64,000 nucleotides of DNA from NCBI RefSeq assembly GCF_010091945.1, contig NZ_WVIE01000008.1:62001-126000 (forward strand), written 5' to 3'. Position 1 is the stretch's first letter. Each line of letters starts with the position of its first letter. The translations under genes were made by a program, and so were the position numbers. The notes under the pieces were generated by a model. The model worked only from the letters and a program-made list of their open reading frames with translations, ran no database searches and was not told the origin of the DNA. This DNA is from Myxacorys almedinensis A. Its GTDB lineage: Bacteria; Cyanobacteriota; Cyanobacteriia; Leptolyngbyales; Leptolyngbyaceae. Positions 16,082 to 24,996 of the stretch are shown piece after piece.

Positions 16082-16873
16082 ATGAAAGGACTCACAACCC
16101 AAAATCTATCGTTAGCCTACGACGGCACAACCATCATTCAACAACTCACCGTATCGATTCCTACAGGACAAATCACCGCATTGGTCGGCGCAAATGGTTG
16201 CGGAAAATCGACGCTGATCAAGGGCTTAGCAAGATTGCTCAAACCAAGTGATGGCATGGTTTATCTCGATGGCAAATCGATTGTTCAGCAATCAACCAAA
16301 TCTGTAGCTCAACAATTAGGGCTGTTGCCCCAAGGACCAACTGCTCCTGAAGGCTTGACCGTCAAAGATTTGGTGGCACAAGGGCGATACCCCTATCAAA
16401 ATTGGATGCAGCAATGGTCAGATCAAGATGAAAAACTGGTTCAGCAGGCATTAGAAATTACAAACTTAGTTGAATTGAGCGATCGCCCATTGGATACTCT
16501 CTCTGGTGGACAGCGACAACGCGCTTGGATTGCCATGGCACTTGCCCAAGATACGGAAATTCTCTTATTAGATGAGCCAACCACCTTTTTAGATTTGGCC
16601 CATCAAATCGAGGTGCTAGATTTGCTACATGACCTAAATCAGCAGGGGCGCACAATTGTGATGGTACTGCATGACCTGAATCATGCCTGCCGCTATGCCG
16701 ATTGTTTAATTGTTGTGAAAAACGGTCGGATTTTTGCAGTCGGAGAACCGCGATCGATTATGACGGAAGACCTGGTACAAGAAGTTTTCAATTTGGAATG
16801 CCGGATTTATCCCGACCCGATCGCTAACACACCGATGTGTATCCCGATGGGGAATAAACGAACCAAAAATTGA
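16082..16873 (+). CDS. Iron-siderophore ABC transporter ATP-binding protein (FecE-like)
   Basis: A 263-residue ABC ATPase. Walker A is GANGCGKST (about residues 37-45), the signature is [17 protein letters not shown], Walker B is [12 protein letters not shown], and the switch histidine is in [10 protein letters not shown]. The domain order and the C-terminal segment ([12 protein letters not shown]) match FecE/FhuC/FepC transporters. It starts 5 bp after the second permease and closes the importer operon that serves both receptor modules. Confidence 0.95.
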   Translation: MKGLTTQNLSLAYDGTTIIQQLTVSIPTGQITALVGANGCGKSTLIKGLARLLKPSDGMVYLDGKSIVQQSTKSVAQQLGLLPQGPTAPEGLTVKDLVAQGRYPYQNWMQQWSDQDEKLVQQALEITNLVELSDRPLDTLSGGQRQRAWIAMALAQDTEILLLDEPTTFLDLAHQIEVLDLLHDLNQQGRTIVMVLHDLNHACRYADCLIVVKNGRIFAVGEPRSIMTEDLVQEVFNLECRIYPDPIANTPMCIPMGNKRTKN

Positions 16874-16904
16874 ACAATAGCCACCAATCAGACTATCAAA
16901 AATC

Positions 16905-16936
16905 AAACTATCAAAATTTGGATTGTTTGGTAGTTT
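16905..16936 (+). terminator. Hairpin downstream of the importer operon, possible terminator
   Basis: AAACTATCAAA (16905-16915) pairs with TTTGGTAGTTT (16926-16936): 11 bp with one G-T pair and a 10-nt loop, 32 bp after the ATPase stop. No T-run follows, so intrinsic termination is doubtful. The next 330 bp to the isiA end hold no supported gene. Confidence 0.35.
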
Positions 16937-17198
16937 GTACAGATTAGTTTGTATAGGTATGAACAGGTATTCAGTACATTTTGCTGATGATCATTTTCGT
17001 ACCATCTTTAATACAGCACTGGTAACAACAGCATCGCGATCGCACCGAGACCATACCTACGCTCTGCCCACAACACCTTTTAGAAGAGGCTCAGCAGCAC
17101 TTTATCGGAGCAGCTACGAGCCGTGGTTTTATACTGTTTTTTATACTTAGAGGCTTCGTGAATTGGAAGAAGGCATCATCGGCAGCACCCCTAAAGTC

Positions 17199-17237
17199 CG
17201 CCAGTGGTAAGGAAATTTGCAACCCCTACCACTGGCG
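17199..17237. terminator. Perfect 11-bp inverted repeat between convergent operons
   Basis: CGCCAGTGGTA and TACCACTGGCG are perfect complements, 17 nt apart. The repeat lies just past the isiA stop (17273 on the minus strand) and faces the importer operon, so a bidirectional terminator or 3'-end stabiliser is likely. It lacks a long T-run on either side. Confidence 0.45.
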
Positions 17238-17272
17238 TGAATGAGCCAATGATCAGCCGCCGCTTATAGCGT

Positions 17273-18301
17273 CTACGACTCGACCGTATTGAGTGCTCTC
17301 TCAACTCGCTTAAAGTCAAATCCCATCGCCCGCAGTGCGTGCCAGAGATGACCTTGCAGGAAGAAGAACGCTAAAAAGAAGTGAGAATTTGCTAACCAAG
17401 CACGAGACGTATGGGCACCCATCGGCAGTCGCACCGTATCGGCAAAATAAGGCGTGACCCCCAGTTTGACATCTAGCACAGGACCGTAAAACTCGACGGG
17501 ATAAGCCAATGTATTGACAGCACAGAAATAAGCTGCCACAAACCCTGCCAAGGCAATGCCGCCTAAAGAATAGGAAAGAATCGCTTCACCAGAAAAGATC
17601 AGCACTTTCTTCGCCCAAGCCAGGGGCGGCACTAAAATATGCCAAACGCCTCCAGCAATCAGCATTAAACCAACATAAACGTGACCTCCGACCAAATCTT
17701 CTAAATTGTTCACGCTGGCAAAGTGCGTTTGATAACCATAAATAACCAACGGGTTAAGCGTCGGACTTGTGACCATCCGCACATCTTGAATGGTGGAATC
17801 GTATAACCCACCAAAATACATGGCTTTGGCAACGAGCAATAATGCGCCTACACCCAAAAAGAGAAGATGATGACCCAAGATCAACCCCAATTGCCGAGAA
17901 TCGTCCCATTCAAAATGAAACTTACGCGCTTGACCTTTCGCATCCTTTAAGTTTTCTGGCGCTCTAAAGCTGTGAAATAAAGCTCCTGCACCCAAAACCG
18001 CAGAGGAAATTAGATGAACAGCACCTACCACAAAGTACGGATAAGTACTGACAACTTGCCCGCCTTGCCCGACTCCCAAGCCCAATGTTGCAAGGTGAGG
18101 TAGCAAGATCAATCCCTGCTCACCCATGGGTAGGTCTGGTGTGTAGCGAGAGAGCTCAAACAATGTAAAGGCCCCTGCCCAGAAAGTAATTAGAGCAGCT
18201 TGAGCAACATGAGCCGCAATAAACAAGCCAGATAGATTGGCAAAGCGAGCATTTCCTGCCCACCAATCGTATTTAACGTTTGGACTGTCGTATGTTTGCA
18301 T
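17273..18301 (-). CDS. isiA: IsiA, iron-stress-induced chlorophyll-binding protein (CP43')
   Basis: A 342-residue six-helix chlorophyll a antenna protein of the CP43/Pcb family. It begins [28 protein letters not shown] and has [49 protein letters not shown] and the C-terminal [25 protein letters not shown]; many helix histidines ligate chlorophyll. It lacks the large lumenal loop of CP43. IsiA forms rings around photosystem I in iron-starved cells. AAGGAA precedes the start. It is the last gene of the cluster fusion-cupin-isiA and sits beside the siderophore importer, consistent with Fur-type control. Confidence 0.95.
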   Translation of the reverse strand: MQTYDSPNVKYDWWAGNARFANLSGLFIAAHVAQAALITFWAGAFTLFELSRYTPDLPMGEQGLILLPHLATLGLGVGQGGQVVSTYPYFVVGAVHLISSAVLGAGALFHSFRAPENLKDAKGQARKFHFEWDDSRQLGLILGHHLLFLGVGALLLVAKAMYFGGLYDSTIQDVRMVTSPTLNPLVIYGYQTHFASVNNLEDLVGGHVYVGLMLIAGGVWHILVPPLAWAKKVLIFSGEAILSYSLGGIALAGFVAAYFCAVNTLAYPVEFYGPVLDVKLGVTPYFADTVRLPMGAHTSRAWLANSHFFLAFFFLQGHLWHALRAMGFDFKRVERALNTVES

Positions 18302-18313
18302 GATTGTTGTTTC

Positions 18314-18332
18314 CTTGTTGAGAAGAATGATC
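18314..18332. promoter_or_regulatory. Fur-like motif upstream of isiA
   Basis: CTTGTTGAGAAGAATGATC resembles CTTGAGAATAATTCTGATC before receptor 1, on the strand opposite to isiA. Fur sites are near-palindromic, so orientation is not decisive. It lies 13 bp before the isiA start. The similarity is short, so confidence is modest. Confidence 0.35.
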
Positions 18333-18408
18333 GCAAATTCACATTTTTGTGTTGATTTCTACATCACTACACCACCTCCTTAACGGGCAATTTGGCAATC
18401 GCTAAAAC

Positions 18409-18792
18409 CTATAAGTTAATAATCCAAGATGATTCACCAATATCTGGATCGGGTCTACAGCGATTGAGTAAAAAGATGAGTTGGGATTGTGTTTGTAACA
18501 TGTGATAGGTGTTTGCAGGAATGAACACAAATACTCCAGGTTCTAATGTCACGATTTCATCATTTACAGTTAGAGTGCCATTGCCCTCTATGACTGCGAT
18601 CGTAATATCTTGAGCATCGCAAATTTCTGGCAGTTGCACGTCTGTACCTAAGCTCATGATGCTTTGCTGATAAAGCGCCTGATCGCCATAGCCATGGTGA
18701 ACGATTTCCAGATTAAGGACTTGGTGGGGCTGGATCTGAGCCGGCAATAGTTGCAGATAAAACGATCGTCGCCTATCGGCTGTTTGCACCAT
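18409..18792 (-). CDS. Cupin-domain protein between the antenna genes
   Basis: A 127-residue single-domain cupin. ATG 18792 is chosen because GGAGG lies 5 bp upstream; the frame is open to 18909, but that part overlaps the hairpin and the upstream gene. Visible cupin motifs are NLEIVHHGYGD, then VIEGNGTLTVNDEIVTLEPGVFVFIPANTYHML. The first motif lacks the standard HxH pair (it reads VHHG), but a C-terminal histidine is kept (TYHM). A role with the chlorophyll proteins is inferred only from its position. Function is unknown. Confidence 0.75.
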   Translation of the reverse strand: MVQTADRRRSFYLQLLPAQIQPHQVLNLEIVHHGYGDQALYQQSIMSLGTDVQLPEICDAQDITIAVIEGNGTLTVNDEIVTLEPGVFVFIPANTYHMLQTQSQLIFLLNRCRPDPDIGESSWIINL

Positions 18793-18827
18793 AAAAGCCT
18801 CCAGAGTTAGGAATTGAGTATTAGAAA

Positions 18828-18859
18828 ATGCCTGAGATAACCTGCACAATCTCAGGCAT
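18828..18859 (-). terminator. Hairpin between the CP43'-PsaL gene and the cupin gene
   Basis: ATGCCTGAGAT and ATCTCAGGCAT form a perfect 11-bp stem with a 10-nt loop. On the minus strand it begins 28 bp after the fusion-gene stop and is followed by TTTCTAATAC, a weak U-tract. It could partly terminate transcription and so set the ratio of fusion protein to IsiA. Confidence 0.5.
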
Positions 18860-18886
18860 GAACAGCAAGCAACCTTGTGCAGAGTT

Positions 18887-20380
18887 TTAATTTGCGACAG
18901 ATTGGGCAATTTGTTTCAGCAAATCTAAGTTGTCTAACAGCAAAAAAGCAAAGAATGCACCGCCAACGCCCCCGACCAAGAAGGCTCCAGAAAATTGACT
19001 CCAAGCATCAGACGTTTTAAGGGAGTCAGGAATGTTAGGTGTATAGAACTCTGAAAGACCTCTAGTTTCGATCGCAAGTCGCGCTTTATAGGAAACACTG
19101 CCATAAAGCGAGAGACAAATCGTGGCAATCACAATCAGCGCTGAGGCAGATAATAAGCCTGCAATATTCGCGGTTTCTGCATTCCGAAGCGGACCCAATT
19201 TCACAAAAGGGCCAATCAGCCAGTAACCATGGGCCATCCCAATTTCTAGCCCACGGCTCAATGGTGATAACCCTGGACGGTAAATGGGCAGATTCTTTAA
19301 GAAATTTAGCGTAATGTCTAGGGAATTTACAGGTGTTGCCAAATCCCCGCTTTGGGATAAAGGTCGCACAACTTGTCCTTTGCGAAAATCAAATCCGGCT
19401 GCTTTTCCCCGGGCTTGAATAGCATGCCAGATGTGACCCGCTAAAAACAATACAGCAAACACAAAGTGAAATGTCGCTAGCCAGCCGCGCGCTGAAACAA
19501 TTCCATCAGCACTGACAATGCTGCCAACAGGACCATAAAACACATCAGGATAGACGGTATTATTGACCATGGCAAAGTAAGCGGCAAGAAATCCCATATA
19601 GGCAAGTGCGCCCAAACTATAAGAAAGATACGCCTCGCCCGACCAGATTAGCGATCGCTTTGCCCACAAAAAGGGTTTGGTCACCAGATGCCAGATGCCA
19701 CCGCCCACGCACAGTAGCCCAACCCAAATATGACCACCAACGACATCTTCCAAATTATCCACACTCGCCATCCCTGACCAACCTTGTGCCCCGACGAGAT
19801 AACCAAAAATTCTCGCTGGATTTAGAGTCGGTTCTGTGATGATCCGTACCGCACCATTTGCTCCTGCTGCGGGATCAAACAATCCGCCCCAAAACATCGC
19901 TTTTGCCACTAATGCCCAAGCACCCAGACCCAGCAAAACTAAGTGAATACCAAGGATGCTAGTCATCTTATTCGCATCTTGCCAGTCGTAACCGAACAGA
20001 CCTGCAAACGATCGCTCTTGCTTTAGAGTTGCTGGACCAAACAGGGCATGAAAGATGCCGCCAGCCCCCAAAACTGCTGATGAAATTAGGTGAACTGCCC
20101 CAATGACAAAATAGGGGTAAGGGTCTTGAACAATGCCACCATCGCCAACCCCGATTCCTAACGTCGCTAAGTGAGGTAACAGAATCAAACCTTGCTCATA
20201 CATTGGCTGTTGGGGGTCGAAGCGGGCAATCTCAAACAGGGTCATTGCACCTGCCCAAAATACGATCAATCCAGCATGAGCCACATGAGCGCCCAAGAGC
20301 CGCCCAGAAAGATTTGTGAGCCGTGCGTTCCCAGACCACCATGGAAAGGTCTCGGTTGATTGGGCAACTGTGGTTGTCAT
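18887..20380 (-). CDS. Chlorophyll-binding antenna protein fused to PsaL (CP43'-PsaL)
   Basis: A 497-residue two-part protein. Residues ~1-345 are an IsiA/Pcb-type six-helix chlorophyll protein ([72 protein letters not shown]). From about residue 360 the sequence is PsaL, photosystem I subunit XI ([37 protein letters not shown] and helices to the end). PsaL sits at the centre of PSI trimers, so the fusion could plant an antenna domain at the trimer contact. Such fusions are known in some filamentous cyanobacteria beside isiA. AAGGAGGGA precedes the ATG. Confidence 0.93.
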   Translation of the reverse strand: MTTTVAQSTETFPWWSGNARLTNLSGRLLGAHVAHAGLIVFWAGAMTLFEIARFDPQQPMYEQGLILLPHLATLGIGVGDGGIVQDPYPYFVIGAVHLISSAVLGAGGIFHALFGPATLKQERSFAGLFGYDWQDANKMTSILGIHLVLLGLGAWALVAKAMFWGGLFDPAAGANGAVRIITEPTLNPARIFGYLVGAQGWSGMASVDNLEDVVGGHIWVGLLCVGGGIWHLVTKPFLWAKRSLIWSGEAYLSYSLGALAYMGFLAAYFAMVNNTVYPDVFYGPVGSIVSADGIVSARGWLATFHFVFAVLFLAGHIWHAIQARGKAAGFDFRKGQVVRPLSQSGDLATPVNSLDITLNFLKNLPIYRPGLSPLSRGLEIGMAHGYWLIGPFVKLGPLRNAETANIAGLLSASALIVIATICLSLYGSVSYKARLAIETRGLSEFYTPNIPDSLKTSDAWSQFSGAFLVGGVGGAFFAFLLLDNLDLLKQIAQSVAN

Positions 20381-20437
20381 GGCGTTGTCCCTCCTTAAAA
20401 GAAAAGCCTGATCAAAATGGCGAAAATTCCTAGTGCT

Positions 20438-20458
20438 TATTGAGTATTAATCTCAATA
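20438..20458. promoter_or_regulatory. Inverted repeat TATTGAG-N7-CTCAATA, candidate Fur box of the antenna operon
   Basis: Perfect 7-bp arms flank an AT-only centre, 58 bp before the fusion-gene start. A looser related pair, TATTGA and TCAATA, follows at about 20483-20504. The TTGAG element recurs in the candidate boxes of receptor 1, receptor 2 and isiA. Binding by Fur is inferred. Confidence 0.45.
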
Positions 20459-20792
20459 TCTAACGAGGGCTATCTTAGCAGACTATTGAGATGTTGTATC
20501 AATAAAATTCTATTAACTAATGTTAACCGCGAGTTTGGTAACTGAATGAACAAAACTGAAACAGCGTATCACTGCAACTAACGCAGGTAGAAAGTGCTGA
20601 AAGCTAGCTAAAAGACAGCTTCTCAGAGTTTATTCCTGGGATGAATCACCTGCGATCGCGCTCCGATTCCTATTAAGCCGTTCAGTTTAGCATCTACAGA
20701 CTCTGCTAATTATTCATAAGACTTGCTATGTAATCTCAATAGCTGGTACTGTAGTCGAAAGAATCCGATTTTTCAGATAACCTCATGCCTAG

Positions 20793-20852
20793 TTGGGCTG
20801 AGCCTGATCTCTGACGTACACTGTCAATCAGAGAGCAAGCCCAGTCCTTTTT
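20793..20852 (+). ncRNA. Terminator-like hairpin with T-run in a gene-free stretch; possible small RNA end
   Basis: Nested stems TGGGCT/AGCCCA (20794-20799 / 20838-20843) and TCTCTGA/TCAGAGA (20808-20814 / 20828-20834) are followed by CC and TTTTT (20848-20852). No plus-strand gene lies upstream, since the neighbour is transcribed away from here, so this would end a short independent transcript. The rest of 20381-21328 shows no supported gene; a 45-codon ORF at 21107-21244 has no recognisable homology. Confidence 0.35.
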
Positions 20853-21328
20853 GTGTTGGTGGATCGTTTTGTAGAGCTTTGTAGAGCATAGTGATCGCTA
20901 GCTTGGCGCTGCCAAATCTTGGAATAAACCCTAGAAATCCAGACCTGCGACTAGATATCTTGAGGAGGATTTGGCGAGATTGTCCCTATCTGTCACCTTC
21001 TCGTCACATTTCATACCCACTGTAAAAGTAGGTTTTATTTAGATAAAACAGCGATCGCAACAATTGTGACTCTACTTTTGATTCAGCCAGTGCTTCGCCC
21101 CAGCGAATGAACAATCTCGTAAAATTGCTCAACAGTTTTGGCTACAACACTGTGTTGCTTTGGGGATGCGAGTATTGGTATTGGCACCAAAAAAATGGGC
21201 GCTCTCATCGGTGGCAAGCGGTTCAACACTTGATCGAGGCTTGAGTCGTTCAAGATAAAACCAAAGGATAAAACCACGGAGTTCTAATCAATAGATAAAA
21301 GCTTGGAAAATAGAAAGATTGATGACTC

Positions 21329-21479
21329 ATACCAAATTGATTTTTCACGGCGACAGATCCTCGACCCCCCTGCCTATGGTATCCCCCCTTGGTTAGGAAA
21401 GACTTTCCGGCTCCCCTCCTTAGTCAGGAGGGGTTGGGGGAGGTCACACGTCTGTAGCATTTATAGATTAATGTGGTAT
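21329..21479 (+). repeat. MITE-like interspersed element, copy 2
   Basis: Same element and orientation as 731-880: it begins ATACCAAATTGATTT, ends AGATTAATGTGGTAT (imperfect terminal inverted repeats) and has the same internal C/G runs. It ends 59 bp before the baeRF gene at 21539, again in the 5' region of a plus-strand gene. Confidence 0.75.
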
Positions 21480-21538
21480 CAGAAGCCAAACTGTTGTCAT
21501 CGCGTAAGCAAACTTAGACATACACGAGGGAAAATAAT

Positions 21539-22732
21539 ATGAATCTCTTTTCAACTGATGAGCTAACGGTCTTAACCACAGAATCTGAAACGACTTGTGT
21601 TTCAATTTATTCACCAATGGAGCGATTAGGAGTTGAAACACAGCAGAACCCGATTCGGTTTAAGAATTTGATACGCCAAGCAGAGGAAAGACTGATCGCA
21701 GGAGGACTGCGCGGACAAGCTGCAAGAGACTTGCTAGAACCTGCACTTCAACTGGATAATTACGAATTTTGGCAGCATCAGCAAACCGGATTAGCGATCT
21801 TTCTTTCACCCAATTTATTTCGTTACTATCGGTTGCCAATCGACGTTCCTGAATTAGTTGTTGTTAATGATGCTAAAAACGATACTGAAGGAGGTGCGCT
21901 GTGCAATCGGTTCCATGTCAAACCCCTGCTGCCGTTGTTGTCTGGAGATGGGCAATTTTATATCTTAGCGCTCAGCCAAAATCAAATCCGATTGTTTCAA
22001 GGAACTCGCTTTAGTGTGGGTGAAATTGAGCTAGAGGATATGCCGACCAGCATGGCAGAAGCACTGAGATTTGATGATCCTGAAAAGAGTTTACAGTTTC
22101 ACACGGGCACTCCTCCATCGGGAAGCGGTGGTAGTCGAGCCGCAATCTTTCACGGTCAGGGAGCCGGAGAGGATGACCAAAACGAGAATCTGATCCGTTA
22201 CTTCCGTCAAGTAAACGACGGCTTACAAACCTTTCTCAAAAATCAGCGATCGCCGCTAATTTTGGCAGGTGTAGAGTATCTCTTCCCGCTTTATCGTCAA
22301 GCTAATACTTACTCCTATGTGCTGGAAGACGGTATCCCTGGCAACCCAGAGACCTTGACCGCCGAAGAGCTACAGCAATCAGCTTGGGCGATCGTGCAAC
22401 CCTACTTTGAACAAACTCAGCAAGAAGTAATCAGCCAATACGAGGCTTTGACAGAGACAACGGGGCAAACAGCAAGTGAAGTCCAAACTGTGGTTTCAGC
22501 CGCATACTATCATCAGGTTGAAGCTCTGTTTGTTCCGGTTGGGCAGCAACAGTGGGGACGATTTAACCCTGAAACTGGAGAGGTGAAAATGCATTCTGCT
22601 TCTGAACCAGGCAACGAAGACCTGTTAGATTTTGCTGCCTTACATACCCTGCTAAATGGAGGAACAGTTTATGCAGTTGAGCCAGACAAAGTACCGGGGA
22701 ACAAACCCATTGCTGCTGTTTTGCGTTACTAG
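21539..22732 (+). CDS. baeRF (bacterial eRF1-like) family protein
   Basis: A 397-residue protein of the baeRF group, bacterial relatives of the archaeo-eukaryotic release factor eRF1 that are thought to act in ribosome rescue or hibernation. The N-terminus (CVSIYSPMERLGVETQQNPIRFKNLI) and the segments NYEFWQHQQTGLAIFLSPNLFRYYRLP, FHVKPLLPLLSGDGQFYILALSQNQIRLFQG and the central ILAGVEYLFPLYRQ are typical. The eRF1 GGQ loop is not evident. The start has a GAGG upstream. It is monocistronic, preceded by a MITE-like element that may carry or alter its promoter. Confidence 0.75.
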   Translation: MNLFSTDELTVLTTESETTCVSIYSPMERLGVETQQNPIRFKNLIRQAEERLIAGGLRGQAARDLLEPALQLDNYEFWQHQQTGLAIFLSPNLFRYYRLPIDVPELVVVNDAKNDTEGGALCNRFHVKPLLPLLSGDGQFYILALSQNQIRLFQGTRFSVGEIELEDMPTSMAEALRFDDPEKSLQFHTGTPPSGSGGSRAAIFHGQGAGEDDQNENLIRYFRQVNDGLQTFLKNQRSPLILAGVEYLFPLYRQANTYSYVLEDGIPGNPETLTAEELQQSAWAIVQPYFEQTQQEVISQYEALTETTGQTASEVQTVVSAAYYHQVEALFVPVGQQQWGRFNPETGEVKMHSASEPGNEDLLDFAALHTLLNGGTVYAVEPDKVPGNKPIAAVLRY

Positions 22733-22830
22733 CAGCTAAAGAAAGATTGCTCGCTTCACTTCTTGCAATGACTGCCTTTGTCGCCTAAGAGCATGAGATA
22801 ATCAGGGGACAAAGAACTGTTTTCGATCCC

Positions 22831-23097
22831 ATGTTTTCGCTCAAATACTCCAGCGATCGCGCCAATGATCTGATAACTTACACTCCTACCAAGCCCGTAG
22901 GCAAATCTGTGATAAGCGTGTTTCAGTTTAGCCATTTCTCGATTCGCACTTGCTTGCCTCAAGACGTTTCCAAGCGTTGCATCAAGGGTTTAAGCTGGCA
23001 TGGGCTTTCGATTACTGTCTTGCTAACAGGGTGCTTTGTTTTACCCAGCAGAGGTTTTGCTCAAGAAGCATCTCCAGAGCCTTCTCAATTTGAGTAA
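22831..23097 (+). CDS. Short secreted-type ORF, possible gene remnant
   Basis: An 88-codon ORF whose second half reads like a signal sequence (LSITVLLTGCFVLPSRGFAQEASP) and stops soon after the predicted cleavage site. It may be the truncated 5' end of an exported-protein gene. There is no clear ribosome-binding site and no recognised family. The remaining gene-free sequence from 22733 to 23291 holds nothing else I can support. Confidence 0.3.
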   Translation: MFSLKYSSDRANDLITYTPTKPVGKSVISVFQFSHFSIRTCLPQDVSKRCIKGLSWHGLSITVLLTGCFVLPSRGFAQEASPEPSQFE

Positions 23098-23291
23098 TAT
23101 TTTTCTGGCATCATTTTGTTGGTGTCGCGTCTCTAGTTGACAGCCATTATGTTGATCTATAGTGAACAATAAGAAAAGTATTGCCAAGGGTTCTATGAAT
23201 AGTTATGTAAACTCAACCGGATAAATGCCAATGCTGAGCGCGATCGCTGATAGGAGATGCGAACGATTTGAAATAGCAATGCAGGCAAGCT

Positions 23292-24251
23292 ATGACGATT
23301 TTTAGAAAGGGTTGGCGATTATTGAAAGCGACGATTGAAGAATGGCAGGTCAATGACGCATCGCTTTTAGCATCTTCCCTTGCCTACGTTACGGTCTTCT
23401 CCCTTGCGCCCCTGATGGTGATTGTTGTTATGGTGGTAGGCGCAATTTTTGGTGAATCAACGGCGCAAGAACAGATCGTGGCGCAACTTGCAGAATTTAT
23501 GGGAGAAGAGGGCGCTCAACTGATGGCAACCGCGATCGAAAACATGCGAGCTGAGGCAGAGGGAGGTCCGATTCAACTTGTGATTAGTTTAGGGTTTCTA
23601 ATATTTGGGGCATCGGGGGTCTTTAGCCAGATACAGCACGCCCTCGATCGCATTTGGGAAGTTAAACCAATACCAGAGCGGCAATGGCTACACTTTTTAC
23701 GCAAGCGCTTATTATCTTTCGCGATGATTTTGGCAGTTGCATTTCTGTTGCTCGTATCATTTGTCGGCACAACTGCACTAGCTGCGATCGTAGAGTATCT
23801 CAATGAGTTGGCTCCAGGATTGGGATATGTGTGGCATTTGCTGCGCTGGATACTAACGTTTACAGTTACAACTGTTATTTTTGCCATGATGTATACAATT
23901 TTGCCTGATGCTGAAATTGAATGGCGCAATACGGTCATCGGGGCAGTGATCACAACCATTCTATTTTTGTTGGGACAAGCCTTATTTGGGCTGTTTCTCA
24001 ATCAAACTGATTTTGGTTCTGCTTATGGTGTGGCAGGCTCATTTATCATCGTGATCACCTGGATTTATTACGCGGCTCAGGTGCTGTTTATCGGCGCAAC
24101 ATTTACCAAGGTCTTTGCTCAACAGCGGGGAGTTCCAATCGTGCCAAGCGACTATGCAGTGCCGATCTCTCATGAGGAACGCCATTCTCGCTCTGCTCGA
24201 CAAAAGCGACAAAAATCACCACCGCTTCGGCTCAGACATCCCCGCAGATAG
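23292..24251 (+). CDS. YihY/virulence factor BrkB family membrane protein
   Basis: A 319-residue inner-membrane protein with about six helices. Family marks are the start LLKATIEEWQVNDASLLASSLAYVTVFSLAPLMVIVV, the glycine-rich ASGVFSQIQHALDRIWEV, YTILPDAEIEWRNTVIGAVITTILF, and FGSAYGVAGSFIIVITWIYYAAQVLFIGATFTKVF. The C-terminal tail is basic (SARQKRQKSPPLRLRHPRR). Despite older names (ribonuclease BN), the function is uncertain; a transport role is usually assumed. Confidence 0.9.
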   Translation: MTIFRKGWRLLKATIEEWQVNDASLLASSLAYVTVFSLAPLMVIVVMVVGAIFGESTAQEQIVAQLAEFMGEEGAQLMATAIENMRAEAEGGPIQLVISLGFLIFGASGVFSQIQHALDRIWEVKPIPERQWLHFLRKRLLSFAMILAVAFLLLVSFVGTTALAAIVEYLNELAPGLGYVWHLLRWILTFTVTTVIFAMMYTILPDAEIEWRNTVIGAVITTILFLLGQALFGLFLNQTDFGSAYGVAGSFIIVITWIYYAAQVLFIGATFTKVFAQQRGVPIVPSDYAVPISHEERHSRSARQKRQKSPPLRLRHPRR

Positions 24252-24426
24252 AGGAGATGAATTTGCCTTCTTGTCAAGCTATTTACCATGGTGCAGGCTA
24301 GCCGGATGACTGGGAACTGGAACGCAACTTGTGAGTGTAGGATTTGGGAGCAGCGGATACTCATACTGATGGTAAGCTAACCTTGCTTAAACGTTGCATA
24401 GGATAGAGGATAGAGGCAGTGTAGAT

Positions 24427-24990
24427 ATGTCAGAAGTGTTGTTAGAACCGTTGTTACGCAAGTTGCGAGTGCGGCAGGTTGTCCGCCAGATTCCGGCTAA
24501 TGCAAAGCTACTAGATATAGGATGTGGTCGCTCGGCAGTGTTGCTCAATGCGATCGCGCCTCATATTGCCCACGGTGTTGGCGTTGACTTCAAAGTTGAG
24601 CGGATGCAGACCAATAATATCGAGACAATTCCGATTAAACTCATCGATTCATTGCCCTTTCCAGACAATAGTTTTGATGTGGTGACAATGTTAGCAGTCT
24701 TAGAGCATCTCGAACACGAAACTCCGATTCTGCGGGAAATTCATCGCGTTCTAAAACACTCTGGCAAACTGATTCTCACCGTTCCATCGGTTTGGGCACA
24801 ACCAGTTCTTGAGTTTTTGGCTTATCAACTCAAGATTGTAGATGAGGCAGAAATTCGAGATCACAAACGATATTACGATCGCCAAGCACTCCAGAACATA
24901 ATTGTGAGAGAAGCCAAGTTTCAGGACTTTCATCATCAATATTTTCAGTTTGGGATGAATAATTTCTGTTTAGCAACAAAGCGGAGTTAG
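24427..24990 (+). CDS. Class I SAM-dependent methyltransferase
   Basis: About 187 residues from ATG 24427; the frame is open from a TTG at 24394. Motif I is LLDIGCGRSAVLLNAI, followed by GVGVDFKVERM, the LPFPDNSFDVVTMLAVLEHLEH segment typical of Methyltransf_11, and LKHSGKLILTVPS. It stands 6 bp ahead of a GT2 glycosyltransferase and probably belongs to the same surface-glycan or lipid-sugar operon. The substrate cannot be told from the sequence. Confidence 0.88.
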   Translation: MSEVLLEPLLRKLRVRQVVRQIPANAKLLDIGCGRSAVLLNAIAPHIAHGVGVDFKVERMQTNNIETIPIKLIDSLPFPDNSFDVVTMLAVLEHLEHETPILREIHRVLKHSGKLILTVPSVWAQPVLEFLAYQLKIVDEAEIRDHKRYYDRQALQNIIVREAKFQDFHHQYFQFGMNNFCLATKRS

Positions 24991-24996
24991 CAATCC

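Noticed and set aside
16923-17150. A 75-codon plus-strand ORF between the importer operon and isiA
   Set aside because: No ribosome-binding site, no homology, and it overlaps the candidate terminator region.
21107-21244. A 45-codon ORF rich in Trp/Tyr (WGCEYWYWHQ)
   Set aside because: The sequence looks somewhat protein-like, but there is no ribosome-binding site and I cannot assign a family. It could be a gene-end remnant; too weak to list as a gene.
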